A DNA stretch of 64,000 bases from Latrodectus hesperus (taxonomy: Eukaryota; Arthropoda; Arachnida; Araneae; Theridiidae), in NCBI GenBank assembly GCA_037975125.1, contig CM075860.1, positions 42,631,282 to 42,695,281 of the forward strand, in the 5' to 3' direction. Position numbers and translations under genes: made by a program. How positions within the stretch are numbered: the stretch's first letter is position 1; each line of letters opens with the position of its first letter. Shown here piece by piece: positions 1 to 11,411 of this stretch. The notes beneath the pieces are model-generated. The model was given only the letters and a program-made list of their open reading frames with translations. It was not told the DNA's origin and ran no database searches.

Positions 1-429
1 CCGCTCTATCTGCCGACCGCGAGAATTAGTATCATCATTTCCCCACAAAGAACTATGGCCGTTAAAGTCACCTAACAACAGAAATGGTGTTGGCAGCTGA
101 TCTATTAATGCATCGAGTTCCTCTTGGCGGATGACATCGTGTGGCGGCAAATACAAACTACAGACTGTCAACAAGCATGATGTATGAATTCGCACAGCTA
201 CAGCCTGTAGTGTAGTATTTAAATGCTGGGCAGTGCTGGGATAGTTGTTGGATGTTAAAATGCAAACACCTCCAGACACTGCACCATCGTCACCACAGTC
301 TTTTCTAAAGCTTTTAAACCCACGCATGGAGAAGTTATTGCTGGACTTCAGGAATGTCTCCTGAAGTGCAACACATGCGGGGTTGTAGGCTGAAATTATA
401 GACTTGATGTCATCATGATGGGAACGCAA
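1..429 (-). CDS. LINE ORF2, N-terminal endonuclease part (copy A), cut by window edge
   Basis: The open frame runs from the LRSHHDDIKS region (429) to the window edge and covers the first ~140 residues of ORF2, the APE-type endonuclease that nicks target DNA for target-primed reverse transcription. The catalytic Glu in ALQETFLK and the GDFNGH motif are visible. There is no ATG upstream of these residues: the frame is open back into the end of ORF1 through SWNCHG, so the true start is uncertain. No stop occurs in the visible part. The RT and RNase H parts are outside the window. Confidence 0.85.
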   Translation of the reverse strand, partial: MRSHHDDIKSIISAYNPACVALQETFLKSSNNFSMRGFKSFRKDCGDDGAVSGGVCILTSNNYPSTAQHLNTTLQAVAVRIHTSCLLTVCSLYLPPHDVIRQEELDALIDQLPTPFLLLGDFNGHSSLWGNDDTNSRGRQIER

Positions 430-461
430 ACCATGGCAGTTCCAAGAAACAAAGGAAGTTA

Positions 462-1598
462 TTATGTAGTTTGAAAAGCTCCTCTCCCGGAGCTGGAAGG
501 CATGTCATCTGACATCTCCTCGAGCGATAGATCATCGTCCGAGGGATGTAATGAAACAGCGTCAGCCTCCAGGGTTAAGGCTTTACGGGTGGATATTGAG
601 GGCCTAAAATTGCCCTCTTTAGCAGATTTTAATTTTAAAGCCTTTAGGGCTTTAGATTTTGCAATCGGAGCTTTTCTACGGGGAATGGTTGTGGAGGTTG
701 ATTTTGGCCTCTGTACAGATGTAAGGGGTAATTTTGTTATTGGAAGTGAAAGAGCATCAGTTTGTGTACATGTCGTTCTGGTGACCTTGGCGGCGACAGA
801 AGCATAGCTAACTCCTGTTTGAGGTGTACGTGATGTTACAGTACGTCTCGCCTCAGGATATGAACAATTGTTCTTAACTTTCGTGGTTGTGATCTCCTTT
901 TCCAGTATCCAGATAGGACAACTTCTAGCGTAGGAGGGGTGGTCACCCTTACAGTTGACGCACCTCTCCTTTGCAGTACAAGACGAACTGTCGTGGCCAA
1001 CTGCTGCGCAGCGAGCGCAAGTCAGTTTGCCCCTGCAAGCCGCTTTTGAGTGACCAAATCTCTGGCACTGGAAACAACGCAAAGGATCTGGAATATACGG
1101 CCTAACGGATAGATGCATATACGCAGCTTTAATATGCTGCGGTAGGTCTGGCGTCGCAAATGTCAGTACGAGATGTTTAGTATTGATAATCTGCCCATCC
1201 CGTCTGACAGTGATGCGTTTTACAGCACAGACCTTTTGATCTTTCAGATTTTCTAAGATCTCGTCCGTAGGCGTATTTAATAGATCCCTGGCGGATACCA
1301 CACCACGAGAAAAGTTAAGGTTCAAATGAGGAGAGACAGACACCTCAATGTTAGCAAGCATATTCAAGTTGCTCATAGCGTTGGATTGTGCTTCTGATGC
1401 AACTTCAACCATTAAATCACCAGAACGCATTTTCCTTATGCTCTTTACTTCGCCGATATTTCCACTTATAGCTTTTTGGATTAGGAAAGGAGATACACTA
1501 TCAAAGGTACCCTCCTTCCTTTTCACAACATAAAACTTGGCTTGTGATAATAACAATGAATGCTCCCGTGGGAGAGAAGAAAAAGTATTTCTTTCCAT
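462..1598 (-). CDS. LINE ORF1 Gag-like nucleic-acid-binding protein (copy A)
   Basis: An intact 378-codon ORF1. The start is the ATG at 1598; a longer frame upstream lacks an ATG and enters the 5' UTR. The N-terminal half (about residues 45-110) resembles an RRM-like fold with a KSIRKMRSGDLMVEV strand. Three zinc knuckles follow: CX2CX4HX4C (CFQCQRFGH), CX2CX4HX4C (CARCAAVGH) and CX2CX3HX6C (CVNCKGDH). The C-terminus is basic, then Ser/Asp-rich. In I-like LINEs this protein coats element RNA in the RNP. It ends in TAA just upstream of ORF2. No defect is visible. Confidence 0.92.
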   Translation of the reverse strand: MERNTFSSLPREHSLLLSQAKFYVVKRKEGTFDSVSPFLIQKAISGNIGEVKSIRKMRSGDLMVEVASEAQSNAMSNLNMLANIEVSVSPHLNLNFSRGVVSARDLLNTPTDEILENLKDQKVCAVKRITVRRDGQIINTKHLVLTFATPDLPQHIKAAYMHLSVRPYIPDPLRCFQCQRFGHSKAACRGKLTCARCAAVGHDSSSCTAKERCVNCKGDHPSYARSCPIWILEKEITTTKVKNNCSYPEARRTVTSRTPQTGVSYASVAAKVTRTTCTQTDALSLPITKLPLTSVQRPKSTSTTIPRRKAPIAKSKALKALKLKSAKEGNFRPSISTRKALTLEADAVSLHPSDDDLSLEEMSDDMPSSSGRGAFQTT

Positions 1599-2076
1599 AT
1601 TAAAAATGGAAAATTCGGGACCTGACGGCACCACCCACCACCGAGTCCAACAAGGGGATGCAGACCAGCTGCACCAGTGCTAGCCAGGTCCTATACGCTC
1701 ATAGTACATCCCTGAAGTGTCCTCCACCCTTAACGAGTCACCCAGTAGATGTACCGATCGCTTGATCCATAAAGCCGATTGATGTGCTGGTCTCTGGGGC
1801 CTCAATTACCAGGACCCTCCTTTCCAGGGACACGGGTCTCCACGCACGGCAAACACGTGGGTGATTTAGTCCTCAAGAGTAGCTAATAGCAACAGAGCGG
1901 CGAAAGCTACTCAAGGGGAGCCCTCAACCTCTTACGAGGCAACCACACTGAAGGAGAAGAGGAAGAAAAAGCAGAAGCATAGAGAAGAGAAGAAGAGAAA
2001 GAAGAGGACAGATCACTAGGGTACCTCGGGATTGTGACACCCGTGTTTACCTAAAGAAGGTAAACCCCCTGAGGGG
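1599..2076 (-). promoter_or_regulatory. LINE 5' UTR with internal 54-bp deletion (copy A)
   Basis: The 5' UTR of copy A. Compared with the same region in copies H and O it lacks about 54 bp near 1782, between GAGACCA and GCACATC in element sense. A short repeated CACAT lies at both edges of the loss, suggesting template slippage. In LINEs of this type the promoter is internal to the 5' UTR; that role is inferred. Confidence 0.8.
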
Positions 2077-4672
2077 GTAATGGATGATGAGGGTCAGACA
2101 TGATTTTTGTATAATAACTGAGAGACAGCTGCATTCGTCTCAAGTCTAAAGGCAGTTGTTGACATATTGCATATAGACTCTGGACGGGGGATGTGCGGAA
2201 TGCGCCTGAGCATATTCTCAAAGCAGAGTGATGTATTGTATCCAATCTGCGTAAAACGGAAGACCTAGCAGATCCATACACAGAACACCCATAGTCAATA
2301 CGAGATAAAATTAATGACTGGTAGATACGAAGTAGTGCCGTGCGATCAGCACCCCAAGATGTATTAGAAAGCACCTTGAGGATATTAAGCGATCGCTCGC
2401 ACTTCTTCCGCAAATGAAGAACATGCGGAAGAAAATTTAACTTTCGGTCAAATGTTATACCCAAAAATTTTATCTCGTTGACAACAGGGATAGGTGTATT
2501 ATTTATATAGATAGTAGGATCATTATGTAGGCTGGTCTTCTTGCAGAAATGGACACAATTACTCTTGCTAGGAGACAATGTGTGGCCATTCTCAGCACAC
2601 CAGACAGCAAGTTTGTTGACAGTTGTTTGTAGTTGTCTCTCAAGTAAACGCATGTTAGAACCCTCACATGATATTTGCAGGTCGTCAACATAAAGTGTGC
2701 CATAAACAGGAGGTGAAATTTGATGAAGAATGCAACTGATGTATAGGTTAAAAAGTGTGACACTTAAAATAGAGCCTTGGGGTACACCCTCGGCTTGAAT
2801 AAAAGTATTGGACATAACCGAACCAATACGAACTTTAAAACCACGGGAGCACAAAAAATTTTCTATAAATATTGGCAAATTACCCCTAAAGCCAAAATCA
2901 TACATCCTACGGAGAATTCCATAACGCCAAGTACGGTCATAAGCCTTCTCTATGTCGAAGAAAATGGAAACGAGATGATTCCTCCGCACAAAGGCATTGC
3001 GGATCTGCGTTTCCAGGTATGTAATATTATCAAGAGTGGACCTTCCTTTACGGAAGCCACTCTGATTCATATGGATACATTTATTTGTTTCTAAGACATA
3101 GATGAGACGGGCGTTGACCATACGTTCGAGAGTCTTACATAAGCAACTCGTCAGAGCAATTGGTCGATAACTTGAAGGAACAGAGGGATCCTTATTAGCC
3201 TTAAGGATCGGAATCACTATTGCTTCTCTCCAAAGTGATGGAAATTGGTTTTCAGTCCAGATCCTATTAAACAAAAACAGCAAGTTCAACAGGGAATCTG
3301 GACTTAAATGGCGAAGCATTTGATAGCTGATTCCATCTGGTCCTGGGCTAGTATCATGGGCCTGCTGTAATGCTCTCCTCAATTCCAACATCCGAAATTC
3401 ACAGTTGTAAGGCAAAGCTTGTCCATGGTTGAAACGAATTGGTGTTCGCTCAGCACGACTCTTTGTCCTTAAGAACGAAGGACTATAAGAGTCGTTGCTT
3501 GAGACGCTAGCAAAGGTTTCACCAAGGACGTTATTGATGTCCTGAGGAGAAGAGTATATAGCAGCTCCGGATTTCAAAATAGGAATGGAAAATTCTCTAT
3601 ATATTCCATTGGCTGCTTCACTCTTCTCCACAACTGTTTACTGGATGTGGAAGAAGTAATTGAGGATACATAGCGAGACCAGGATTCCCTCTGACTTCGA
3701 CGACGAGCTCTGTGAGCTAATGCTTTTGCTCTCTTAAAGGCGATAAGATTCTCCGTTGTGGGGTATCTTCTGAATAGCCCCCATAACTTCCTCTGTTTCT
3801 TATAGGTGTTTTGACATTCATCATTCCACCAAGGTTTGCAACGCCTGTGTGGTGTAGAGGAACACTTTGGTATTGATGCATCAGTTGCATTTATAATTGT
3901 TTCAGTGACTTTAGATACGGCATTATCAATATTATCGATCATAACCATTTCATTATCAACAACTGCCAATTGTGTAAATAACGTCCAATCTGCCCGACTG
4001 TACACGTAAGTAGGTAAGCGTTGTCTTACACTACTACCTCCAGTCTGGGAGATGACGAGAGGAAAATGATCGCTATTATGCAGATCATTTCCTACATTTA
4101 AATTTAACAATGGCAGAAGAGATGGAGAACAGATGGCCAGATCGAGAGAATGAAACGTTCTTGTGGGTACATGGAAATATGTCTTCTCGTCGGTATTAAG
4201 CAGACAGAGACTATTATCTGAAATAAACCGCTCTATCTGCCGACCGCGAGAATTAGTATTATCATTTCCCCACAAAGAACTATGGCCGTTAAAGTCACCT
4301 AACAACAGAAATGGTGTTGGCAGCTGATCTATTAATGCATCGAGTTCCTCTTGGCGGATGACATCATGCGGTGGCAAATACAAACTACAGACTGTCAACA
4401 AGCATGATGTGTGAATTCGCACAGCTACAGCCTGTAGTGTAGTATTTAAATGCTGGGCAGTGCTGGGATAGTTGTTAGATGTTAAAATGCAAACACCTCC
4501 AGACACTGCACCATCGTCACCACAGTCTTTTCTAAAGCTTTTAAACCCACGCATGTAAAAGTTATTGCTAGACTTCAGGAATGTTTCCTGAAGTGCAACA
4601 CATGCGGGGTTGTAGGCTGAAATTATAGACTTGATGTCATCATGATGAGAAGCAAACCATGGCAGTTCCAAG
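2077..4672 (-). pseudogene. LINE ORF2 (EN-RT), two frameshifts (copy B)
   Basis: ORF2 with EN motifs (ALQETF, GDFNGH, NSDHFP), the RT core (SPGPDGISYQML, FFDIEKAYD, YVDD) and the start of the region after RT. Two single-base losses break it. One is near 4653, in the LRSHH stretch that follows SWNCHG. The other is near 3612, in the VKAANG stretch, where GTGAAAGC has become GTGAAGC. Copy A then interrupts the frame at 2077. It cannot make a full ORF2 protein. Confidence 0.88.
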
Positions 4673-4687
4673 AAACAAAGGAAGTTA

Positions 4688-5821
4688 TTATTGAATTTGA
4701 AAAGCTCCTTTCCCGGAGCTGGAAGGCATGTCATCTGACATCTCCTCGAGTGATAGATCATCGTCCGAGGGATGTAATGAAACAGCGTCAGCCTCCAGGG
4801 TTAAGGCTTTACGAGTGGATATGGAGGGCCTAAAATTGCCCTCCTTAGCAGATTTTAGTTTTAAGGCCTTCAGGGCTTTGGATTTAGCCATCGGAGCTTT
4901 TCTACGTGTAGTTGATGTGGATGTCGATTTTGGCTTCTGTACAGATGTAGGGGGTAATTTAACAATCGGTAGTGAGAGAGCATCTGTTTGTGTACTAGTC
5001 GTTCTGGTGACTTTTGCGGCGACAGTTGCATAGCTAACTCCAACTTGAGGTGTACGAGCTGTAACAGCACGTCTCGCCTCGGGATATGAACAATTGTTCT
5101 TAACTTTAGTGGTTGTGATCTCCTTCTCCAGTACCCAGATAGGACAACTTCTAGCGTAGGAGGGGTGGTCACCTTTACAGTTGACACACCTCTCCTTTGC
5201 AGTACAGGACGAACTGTCGTGGCCAACTGCTGCGCAGCGAGCGCAAGTCAGTTTGCCTCTGCATGCCGCTTTAGAGTGACCAAATCTCTGGCACTGGAAA
5301 CAACGCAAAGGATTTGGAATAAATGGCCTAACGGAGAGATGCATATACGCAGCATTAATATGCTGCGGTAGGTCTGGCGTCGCAAATGTCAGGATCAGAT
5401 GTTTAGTGTTAATAACTTTATCATCTCTCCTGACAGTAATGCGTTTTACAGCGCAGACCTTTTGCTCTGTAAGATTTTCTAGTATCTCATCCGTAGGCGT
5501 GTTAAGCAAATCCTTCGCGGATATCACACCACGAGAAAAGTTAAGGTTTGTGTGAGGTGAGACAGACACCTCAAGGTTAGCCAGCATATTCATATTTGCA
5601 ATCAATGTTGCTTGTGTTTTTGATGCAACTTCTACCATTAGGTCACCAGAACGTAATTTTCTGATGCTCTTCACATCACCGACCGTGCCTAACATAGCTT
5701 TTTGAATGAGGAAAGGGGATACTGTTTCAAAAGTACCCTCTTTCCTTTTGATGACATAAAATTTTGCGTTTAATATTGATAAAGTGTGCTCCCGTGGGAG
5801 AATAGAAGTATTAGTTTCCAT
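4688..5821 (-). CDS. LINE ORF1 Gag-like protein (copy B)
   Basis: An intact 377-codon ORF1 beginning METNTSILPRE. The ATG at 5821 is the conserved start and sits only ~25 bp from the truncated left end of the element. All three zinc knuckles are complete. It is close in sequence to ORF1 of copy P. Although open, it has lost almost all of its 5' UTR and so probably its promoter. The ORF1 stop is followed by the ORF2 frame in the usual close spacing. Confidence 0.9.
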   Translation of the reverse strand: METNTSILPREHTLSILNAKFYVIKRKEGTFETVSPFLIQKAMLGTVGDVKSIRKLRSGDLMVEVASKTQATLIANMNMLANLEVSVSPHTNLNFSRGVISAKDLLNTPTDEILENLTEQKVCAVKRITVRRDDKVINTKHLILTFATPDLPQHINAAYMHLSVRPFIPNPLRCFQCQRFGHSKAACRGKLTCARCAAVGHDSSSCTAKERCVNCKGDHPSYARSCPIWVLEKEITTTKVKNNCSYPEARRAVTARTPQVGVSYATVAAKVTRTTSTQTDALSLPIVKLPPTSVQKPKSTSTSTTRRKAPMAKSKALKALKLKSAKEGNFRPSISTRKALTLEADAVSLHPSDDDLSLEEMSDDMPSSSGKGAFQIQ

Positions 5822-5842
5822 ATTAGAAATGGAAAATTCGGG

Positions 5843-6719
5843 ACCTTTGTATTTGAAGTAGAATCTTCAGATTTAGTGGAACACTCTATGCTTCACTTAA
5901 CAATGAATATTTTTCTTTAACATAATTAATTACCTATATACTTTGTATAACAATTACCCTAGTATAATTAATTGTTGTATCATCAGCTCTAGTGGACTAT
6001 TCTATTAGCTACCAATCAATGAATATTCTTCTTTATCATAACTAATTACTGTTGTACATAGTATAACTATAACCTTTGTATTCCATATTGTAAATATTAT
6101 TATTATTCATTAATTGTTTTTCTACCACCTGCATTAGAACTTTTGTATACCTTTCTTTTTATAACATAATTAATTAATTATGTACATAGTATTGCAATTA
6201 CCTTTGTTTTCCATTGTTATTTTTATTAATTAATGTTGTATCATCAGTACCAGTGAACTACACTAGGTTTTACCTACCAATGAATATTTATCCTCATTAA
6301 AATTAATTACTTTTGTACATAATATAACTATAACCTTTGTATAATTATTTTATATTTTTGTATCATCAGTTTTAGTGGTCTATTCCTTGCTTAATTACTT
6401 TTGTACATTGTTTAACTATAACCTTTGTATTTGAAGTAGAATCTTCAGATTTAGTGGAACACTCTATGCTTCACTTAACAATGAATATTTTTCTTTAATA
6501 TAATTAATTACCTATGTACTTTGTATAACAATTACCCTAGTATAATTAATTGTTGTATCATCAGCTCTAGTGGACTATTCTATTAACTACCAATCAATGA
6601 ATATTCTTCTTTATCATAACTAATTACTGTTGTACATAGTATAACTATAACCTTTGTATTCCATATTGTAAATATTATTATTATTCTTTAATTGTTTTTC
6701 TACCACCTGCATTAGAACT
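5843..6719. repeat. Satellite-like AT-rich block with two 299-bp near-identical copies
   Basis: A segment from 5843 to 6141 recurs at 6421 to 6719 with the same length (299 bp) and only a few substitutions. Between them (6142-6420) lie diverged versions of the same material. Within all of it a shorter unit of roughly 110-135 bp repeats, marked by AACCTTTGTAT and TTTGTACATAGTATAACTATAA. This looks like a higher-order satellite array. No open frame was seen. It is the only clear non-LINE block in the window apart from the next segment. Confidence 0.8.
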
Positions 6720-6899
6720 GTAATGCTGATCCCTACTGCGTAGGAGACAGCAAGGCCTTAGTGCCCCACCTTTGTGATTTTTATCTTTAATAAAGTACAA
6801 GCGTTGGGCTGCGGAGCTGGTGGGAGCGTCCTATGGGACCTCAGTAGGTTACGGTTGCTCATGATGATTGTGGGATATCACCCGTTAACCACAGGTAAG
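6720..6899. other. Unassigned 180 bp between satellite block and copy C
   Basis: A less AT-rich segment containing an AATAAA at about 6789 and GC-rich stretches. It matches no other part of the window. Only a short open frame crosses it, and that frame continues into the tail of copy C, so it is not convincing as a gene. It could be host DNA, part of another repeat, or the edge of a gene. Confidence 0.4.
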
Positions 6900-7163
6900 G
6901 TTGGTTGGTTGGGTTTAATGGCGCAAGGTCCAAAAACGGACATGCTGCGCCAAGAATTAAGTTTAAAAGTAGATATTTAGTAGATATTTTATTATTTTTT
7001 TTATTATTTTATTTATATTATTTTATTTATTAATTTATTTTAAAAACCCAAGCAACATTAAAATTTTAAAAATCAAAAATCAGTGTATAAATATATTAAA
7101 ATCAAATTACACATAAAAGCAAAATCAAAATATATATACTTTTAAAATTTAAAAAAAAATAAA

Positions 7164-10100
7164 TTAAATATATTGTATAAAACCTATTGTCCTCAAAAAG
7201 GCAAATAGGTTCCTGTGGGGTGGTTCCCCAAGCAAATCAAATAAGGTTAAAATATCACAATTAAAAAAGTGTAAACGATATTGGTTAAAATATGAGCATG
7301 AAATTAAAATATGATAAACAGTGAATGGTTCATCACACGTTTCACACCATGGATTTAATTCGTTTAGAAACAAATGTCTATGTGTGAAACGTGTGTGTCC
7401 GATACGAAGGCGGGTTAATCTTACATCAGCACTTCGTATCGGTAAAACTTTTAATGAGGTGATGAATGGAAATATGGCACGCAATTTGTTATTAACCTGC
7501 ATGTTCCAAGACTCCTGCCATAGATCTTGAGTAAATTTTTTTACACACCTTCTCACATCAAACAAAGGAATGGATGGAAGAGATGGGCCAGATGCAGATT
7601 TAGCAGCTGCATCAGCCCTCTCATTGCCATCGAGACCTACATGACTTGGGATCCAGCAGAAAATTATTTCATATCCCTTGCCAGCAAGGGAATCTAATGC
7701 TCGGAAAATTCTAGACACAGCAGGATGACAATCAAATCTACTGTTCCGCAAAGCTTCCAACACACTCAAACTGTCAGTGTACACACAGTATTTAAAGGTA
7801 TCACTTGTATTCATCTGCTGAAGAGCTTGATATAAAGCAGTTGCTTCAGCAGAGAAAATGGAACAGGATGGATGGAGGCTGTAGCTCAGAGTTTTGTTCT
7901 TAATAACTACAGCACAACCAACATGTCCTGCGGATTTTGATCCATCTGTGAAAACTGGTGTGTACGTGATGTACTGACAGCGATGTGAGGCATACATCTG
8001 CTGGAAAACAGTAGTTGCTGTATCTGATTTTCTAAAACGAGCAAAAGGATTGATGATTTTAATCTGTGGATCATACCAAGGTGGATGAGAAAAATACTCC
8101 GTTTTGTCAAAACGGACATCATATAGGTCAGAAAGTATTAGATTAGATTTTGTTCGTGTGAGAAAAGGTGGAATGCTGTATGCACGAGCGTCATACAGCC
8201 TCATTAGTGCAGGTGTAGTAGTCATGGAACGTAATGGATGATGAGGGTCAGACATGATTTTTGCATAATAACTGAGAGACAGCTGCATTCGTCTCAGGTC
8301 TAAAGGCAGTTGATGACATATTGCATATAGACTCTGGACGGGTGATGTGCGGAGTGCGCCTGAACTTATTCTCAAAGCAGAGTGATGTATTGTATCCAAT
8401 CTGCGTAAAACGGAAGACCTAGCAGATCCATACACAGAACACCCATAGTCAATACGAGATAAAATTAATGACTGTTAGACACGAAGTAGTGCCGTGCGAT
8501 CAGCACCCCAAGATGTATTAGATAGCACCTTGAGGATATTAAGCGATCGCTCGCATTTCTTCCGCAAATGAAGAACATGCGGAAGAAAATTTAACTTTCG
8601 GTCAAATGTTATACCCAAAAATTTTATCTCGTTGACAACAGGGATAGGTGTATTATTTATATAGATAGTAGGATCATTATGTAGGCTGGTCTTCTTGCAG
8701 AAATGGACACAATTACTCTTGCTAGGAGACAATGTGTGGCCATTCTCAGCACACCATGCAGCAAGTTTGTTGACAGTTGTTTGTAGTTGTCTCTCAATTA
8801 AACGCATGTTAGAACCCTCACATGATATTGCAGGTCATCAACATAAAGTGTGCCATAAACAGGAGGTGAAATTTGATGAAGAATGCAACTGATGTATAGG
8901 TTAAAAAGTGTGACACTTAAAATAGAGCCTTGGGGTACACCCTCGGCTTGCATAAAAGTATTGGACATAACCGAACCAATACGAACTTTAAAACCACGGG
9001 AGCACAAAAAATTTTCTATAAATATTGGCAAATTACCCCTAAAGCCAAAATCATACATCCTACGGAGAATTCCATAACGCCACGTACGGTCATATGCCTT
9101 CTCTATGTCGAAGAAAATTGAAACGAGATGATTCCTCCGCACAAATGCATTGCGGATCTGCGTTTCCAGGTATGTAATATTATCAAGAGTGGACCTTCCT
9201 TTACGGAAGCCACTTTGATTGATATGGATACATTTATTTGTTTCCAAGACATAGATGAGACGTGCGTTGACCATACGTTCGAGAGTCTTACATAAGCAAC
9301 TCGTCAGAGCAATTGATCGATAACTTGAAGGAGCAGAAGGATCCTTATTAGACTTAAGGATTGGAATCACTATTGCTTCGCTCCAAAGTGATGGAAATTG
9401 GTGTTCAGTCCAGATCCTATTAAACAATAACAGCAAGTTCAACAGGGAATCTGGACTTAAATGGCGAAGCATTTGATAGCTGATTCCATCTGGTCCTGGG
9501 CTAGTATCATGGGCCTGCTGTAATGCTCTCTTCAATTCCAGCATCCGGAATTCACAGTTGTAAGGCAAAGCTTGTCCATTGTTGAAACGAATTGGTGTTC
9601 GCTCAGCACGACTCTTTGTCCTTAAGAACGAAGGACTATAAGAGTCGTTGCTCGAGACGCTAGCAAAGGTTTCACCAAGGACATTAGCGATGTCCTTAGG
9701 AGAAGAGTGTACAGCAGCCCCGGACTTAAGAATAGGAATAGAGAATACCCTATACATTCCATTGGCTGCTTTGACTCTTCTCCACAACTGTTTACTGGAT
9801 GTGGAAGAAGTAATTGAGGATATATAGCGAGACCAGGATTCCTTCTGACTTCGACGACGAGCTCTGCGAGCTAATGCTTTTGCTCTCTTATAGGCGATAA
9901 GATTCTCCGTTGTGGGGTACCTTCTGAATAGCCCCCATAACTTCCTCTGTTTCTTATAGGTGTTTTGACATTCATCATTCCACCAAGGTTTGCAACGCCG
10001 GTGTGGTATAGAGGAACACTTTGGTATTGATGCATCAGCTGCATTTATAATTGTTTCAGTGACTTTAGATACGGCATTATCAATATCATCGATCATAACC

Positions 10101-10620
10101 ATTTCATTATCAACAACTGCCAATTGTGTAAATAACGTCCAATCTGCCCGACTGTACACGTAAGTAGGTAAGCGTTGTCTTACACTACTACCTCCAGTCT
10201 GGGAGATGATGAGAGGAAAATGATCGCTATTATGCAGATCATTTCCTACATTTAAATTTAACAAGGGCAGAAGAGATGGAGAACAGATGGCTAGATCGAG
10301 AGAATGAAACGTTCTTGTGGGTACATGGAAATATGTCTTCTCGTCGGTATTAAGCAGACAGAGACTATTATCTAAAATAAACCGCTCTATCTGCCGACCG
10401 CGAGAATTAGTATTATCATTTCCCCACAAAGAACTATGGCCGTTAAAGTCACCTAACAACAGAAATGGTCTTGGCAGCTGATCTATTAATGCATCGAGTT
10501 CCTCTTGGCGGATGACATCGTGTGGTGGCAAATACAAACTACAGACTGTCAATAAGCATGATCTGTGAATTCGCACAGCTACAGCCTGTAGTGCAGTATT
10601 TAAATGCTGGGCAGTGCTGG
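7164..10620 (-). pseudogene. LINE ORF2 EN-RT-RNase H-CCHC with stop and frameshift (copy C, main part)
   Basis: This covers ORF2 from the EN domain (after the TTLQAVAVR region) through RT (SPGPDGISYQML, FFDIEKAYD, YVDD), RNase H (TDGSKSAG, YTDSLSVL, NERADAAAKS) and the C-terminal knuckle (CETCDEPFTVYHILISC). A TAC-to-TAA change makes a stop at 8475-8477 in the RVYQSLILSR region. A one-base loss near 8828, just after YVDD, shifts the frame. The N-terminal EN part lies beyond copy D at 36164-36364. Confidence 0.9.
10610..10620. repeat. Target-site duplication flanking copy D
   Basis: The 11-bp sequence GGCAGTGCTGG at 10610-10620 is repeated exactly at 36164-36174. The first copy directly precedes the tail of D; the second directly follows its 5' terminus. 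One further G may belong to it. This defines D with all its nested elements as a 25.5 kb insertion into copy C. Confidence 0.92.
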
Positions 10621-10825
10621 GTTGGTTGGTTGAATTTTATGGCGCAAGGTCCAAGTAAGGACAAGCTGCGCCACACAAAAGGTCATCTTTATCTTCTTCC
10701 TCTGCTCAAACCATTAAAATGTTAATATTATATTGAAATGTCAAAATAAAATGTAAATATGTATATCATCTAAAATGTATAAAATTTAAAATTGGATAAA
10801 TTTTAATTTAAAAGTTTCTAAAAAA

Positions 10826-11123
10826 TTAGATAAAATTCATAAAACCAATTGCTTTTAAAAACGCAAAGAGATTGCGATGTGGTGGTTCACCTAGCAAATC
10901 TTGTAAGGTTAAAATATCACTATTAAAAAATGTGAAACGATAATTGTTAAAATCTGGACATACAATTAAAATATGATGCACTGTGTATGGTTCATCACAT
11001 GTCTCACACGAAGGATTTAATTCACTTAAGAATAAATGCCTATGAGTGAAGCGTGTGTGACCAATACGAAGGCGAGTCAGTTTAACATCAGCGCTGCGCA
11101 GCCTTAAAATTGATAATGGGATG
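10826..11123 (-). CDS. LINE ORF2 C-terminus (copy D, last segment)
   Basis: The final ~98 codons of D's ORF2: LRSADVKLTRLRIGHTRF, the CCHC knuckle CETCDEPYTVHHILIVC, and the conserved end (LLGEPPHRNLFAFLKAIGF). The 3' UTR follows at 10676-10825. It is separated from the rest of ORF2 by the insertion of E. The frame is open across the junction when the duplicated target is counted once. Confidence 0.85.
11111..11123. repeat. Target-site duplication flanking copy E
   Basis: TGATAATGGGATG at 11111-11123 is repeated exactly at 14713-14725, bracketing copy E. The last G is ambiguous with the tail. It lies in D's ORF2 just before the LRSADV region. Confidence 0.92.
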
Positions 11124-11411
11124 GTTGGTTGGTTGGTTGGTTGGTTGGGTTTTATGGCACAAGGTCCAAATAAGGACAAGCTGCGCCAAAATTTTATTTA
11201 TTTTATGATTTATTTATTTTTTTATTTTTTTTTTTTTAACCAATCAACTTTTAAAATTCCGATAAAAATATAAGTATTATTTATAAGATTAACATAAATA
11301 ATAAGTAGACAAACACCAAACATATAAAAGAATAAATTATATCTAAAATAAAAGGCTAAACTAAATCTGTAAAATGTCAAAAGTATTTATTTTAAAATCT
11401 TTGATTTAAAA

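Larger units (their letters stand above)
1..2076 (-). mobile_element. LINE copy A (I-like), 5' portion
   Basis: A non-LTR retrotransposon on the minus strand. Its 5' terminus lies at 2076, where the family's terminal sequence (reverse complement of CCCCTCAGGGG) meets foreign sequence. Reading leftwards it holds the 5' UTR, ORF1 and the first part of ORF2; the rest lies beyond the window's left edge. The flank at 2077 is the ORF2 of copy B (before the conserved HHPLRS stretch), so A inserted into B. The matching target duplication is off-window. Confidence 0.93.
2077..5845 (-). mobile_element. LINE copy B (I-like), 5'-truncated and interrupted by A
   Basis: A minus-strand copy. It holds ORF1, most of the EN and RT parts of ORF2, and the beginning of the connection domain, where copy A interrupts it. 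The right edge at about 5845 lies in the last bases of the 5' UTR: the family sequence ...ATTCGGGACC ends and satellite-like DNA begins. About 0.5 kb of 5' UTR is therefore missing, as in normal incomplete reverse transcription. The 3' part is off-window. Confidence 0.9.
6900..10620 (-). mobile_element. LINE copy C (I-like), first segment (3' UTR and most of ORF2)
   Basis: The 3' end of copy C begins at about 6900 with the reverse complement of the CCAACCAACC tail and the terminal hairpin. The element runs right to 10620, where copy D interrupts it, and resumes at 36164. The sequence GGCAGTGCTGG flanks D on both sides (10610-10620 and 36164-36174), which shows the two segments are one element. 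The 3' UTR occupies about 6900-7163. Confidence 0.92.

Noticed and set aside
502..807. Open frame of about 100 codons antisense to the C-terminus of ORF1, repeated in several copies.
   Set aside because: It is a mirror of the ORF1 coding sequence (antisense of the Ser/Asp-rich tail) and has no independent support.
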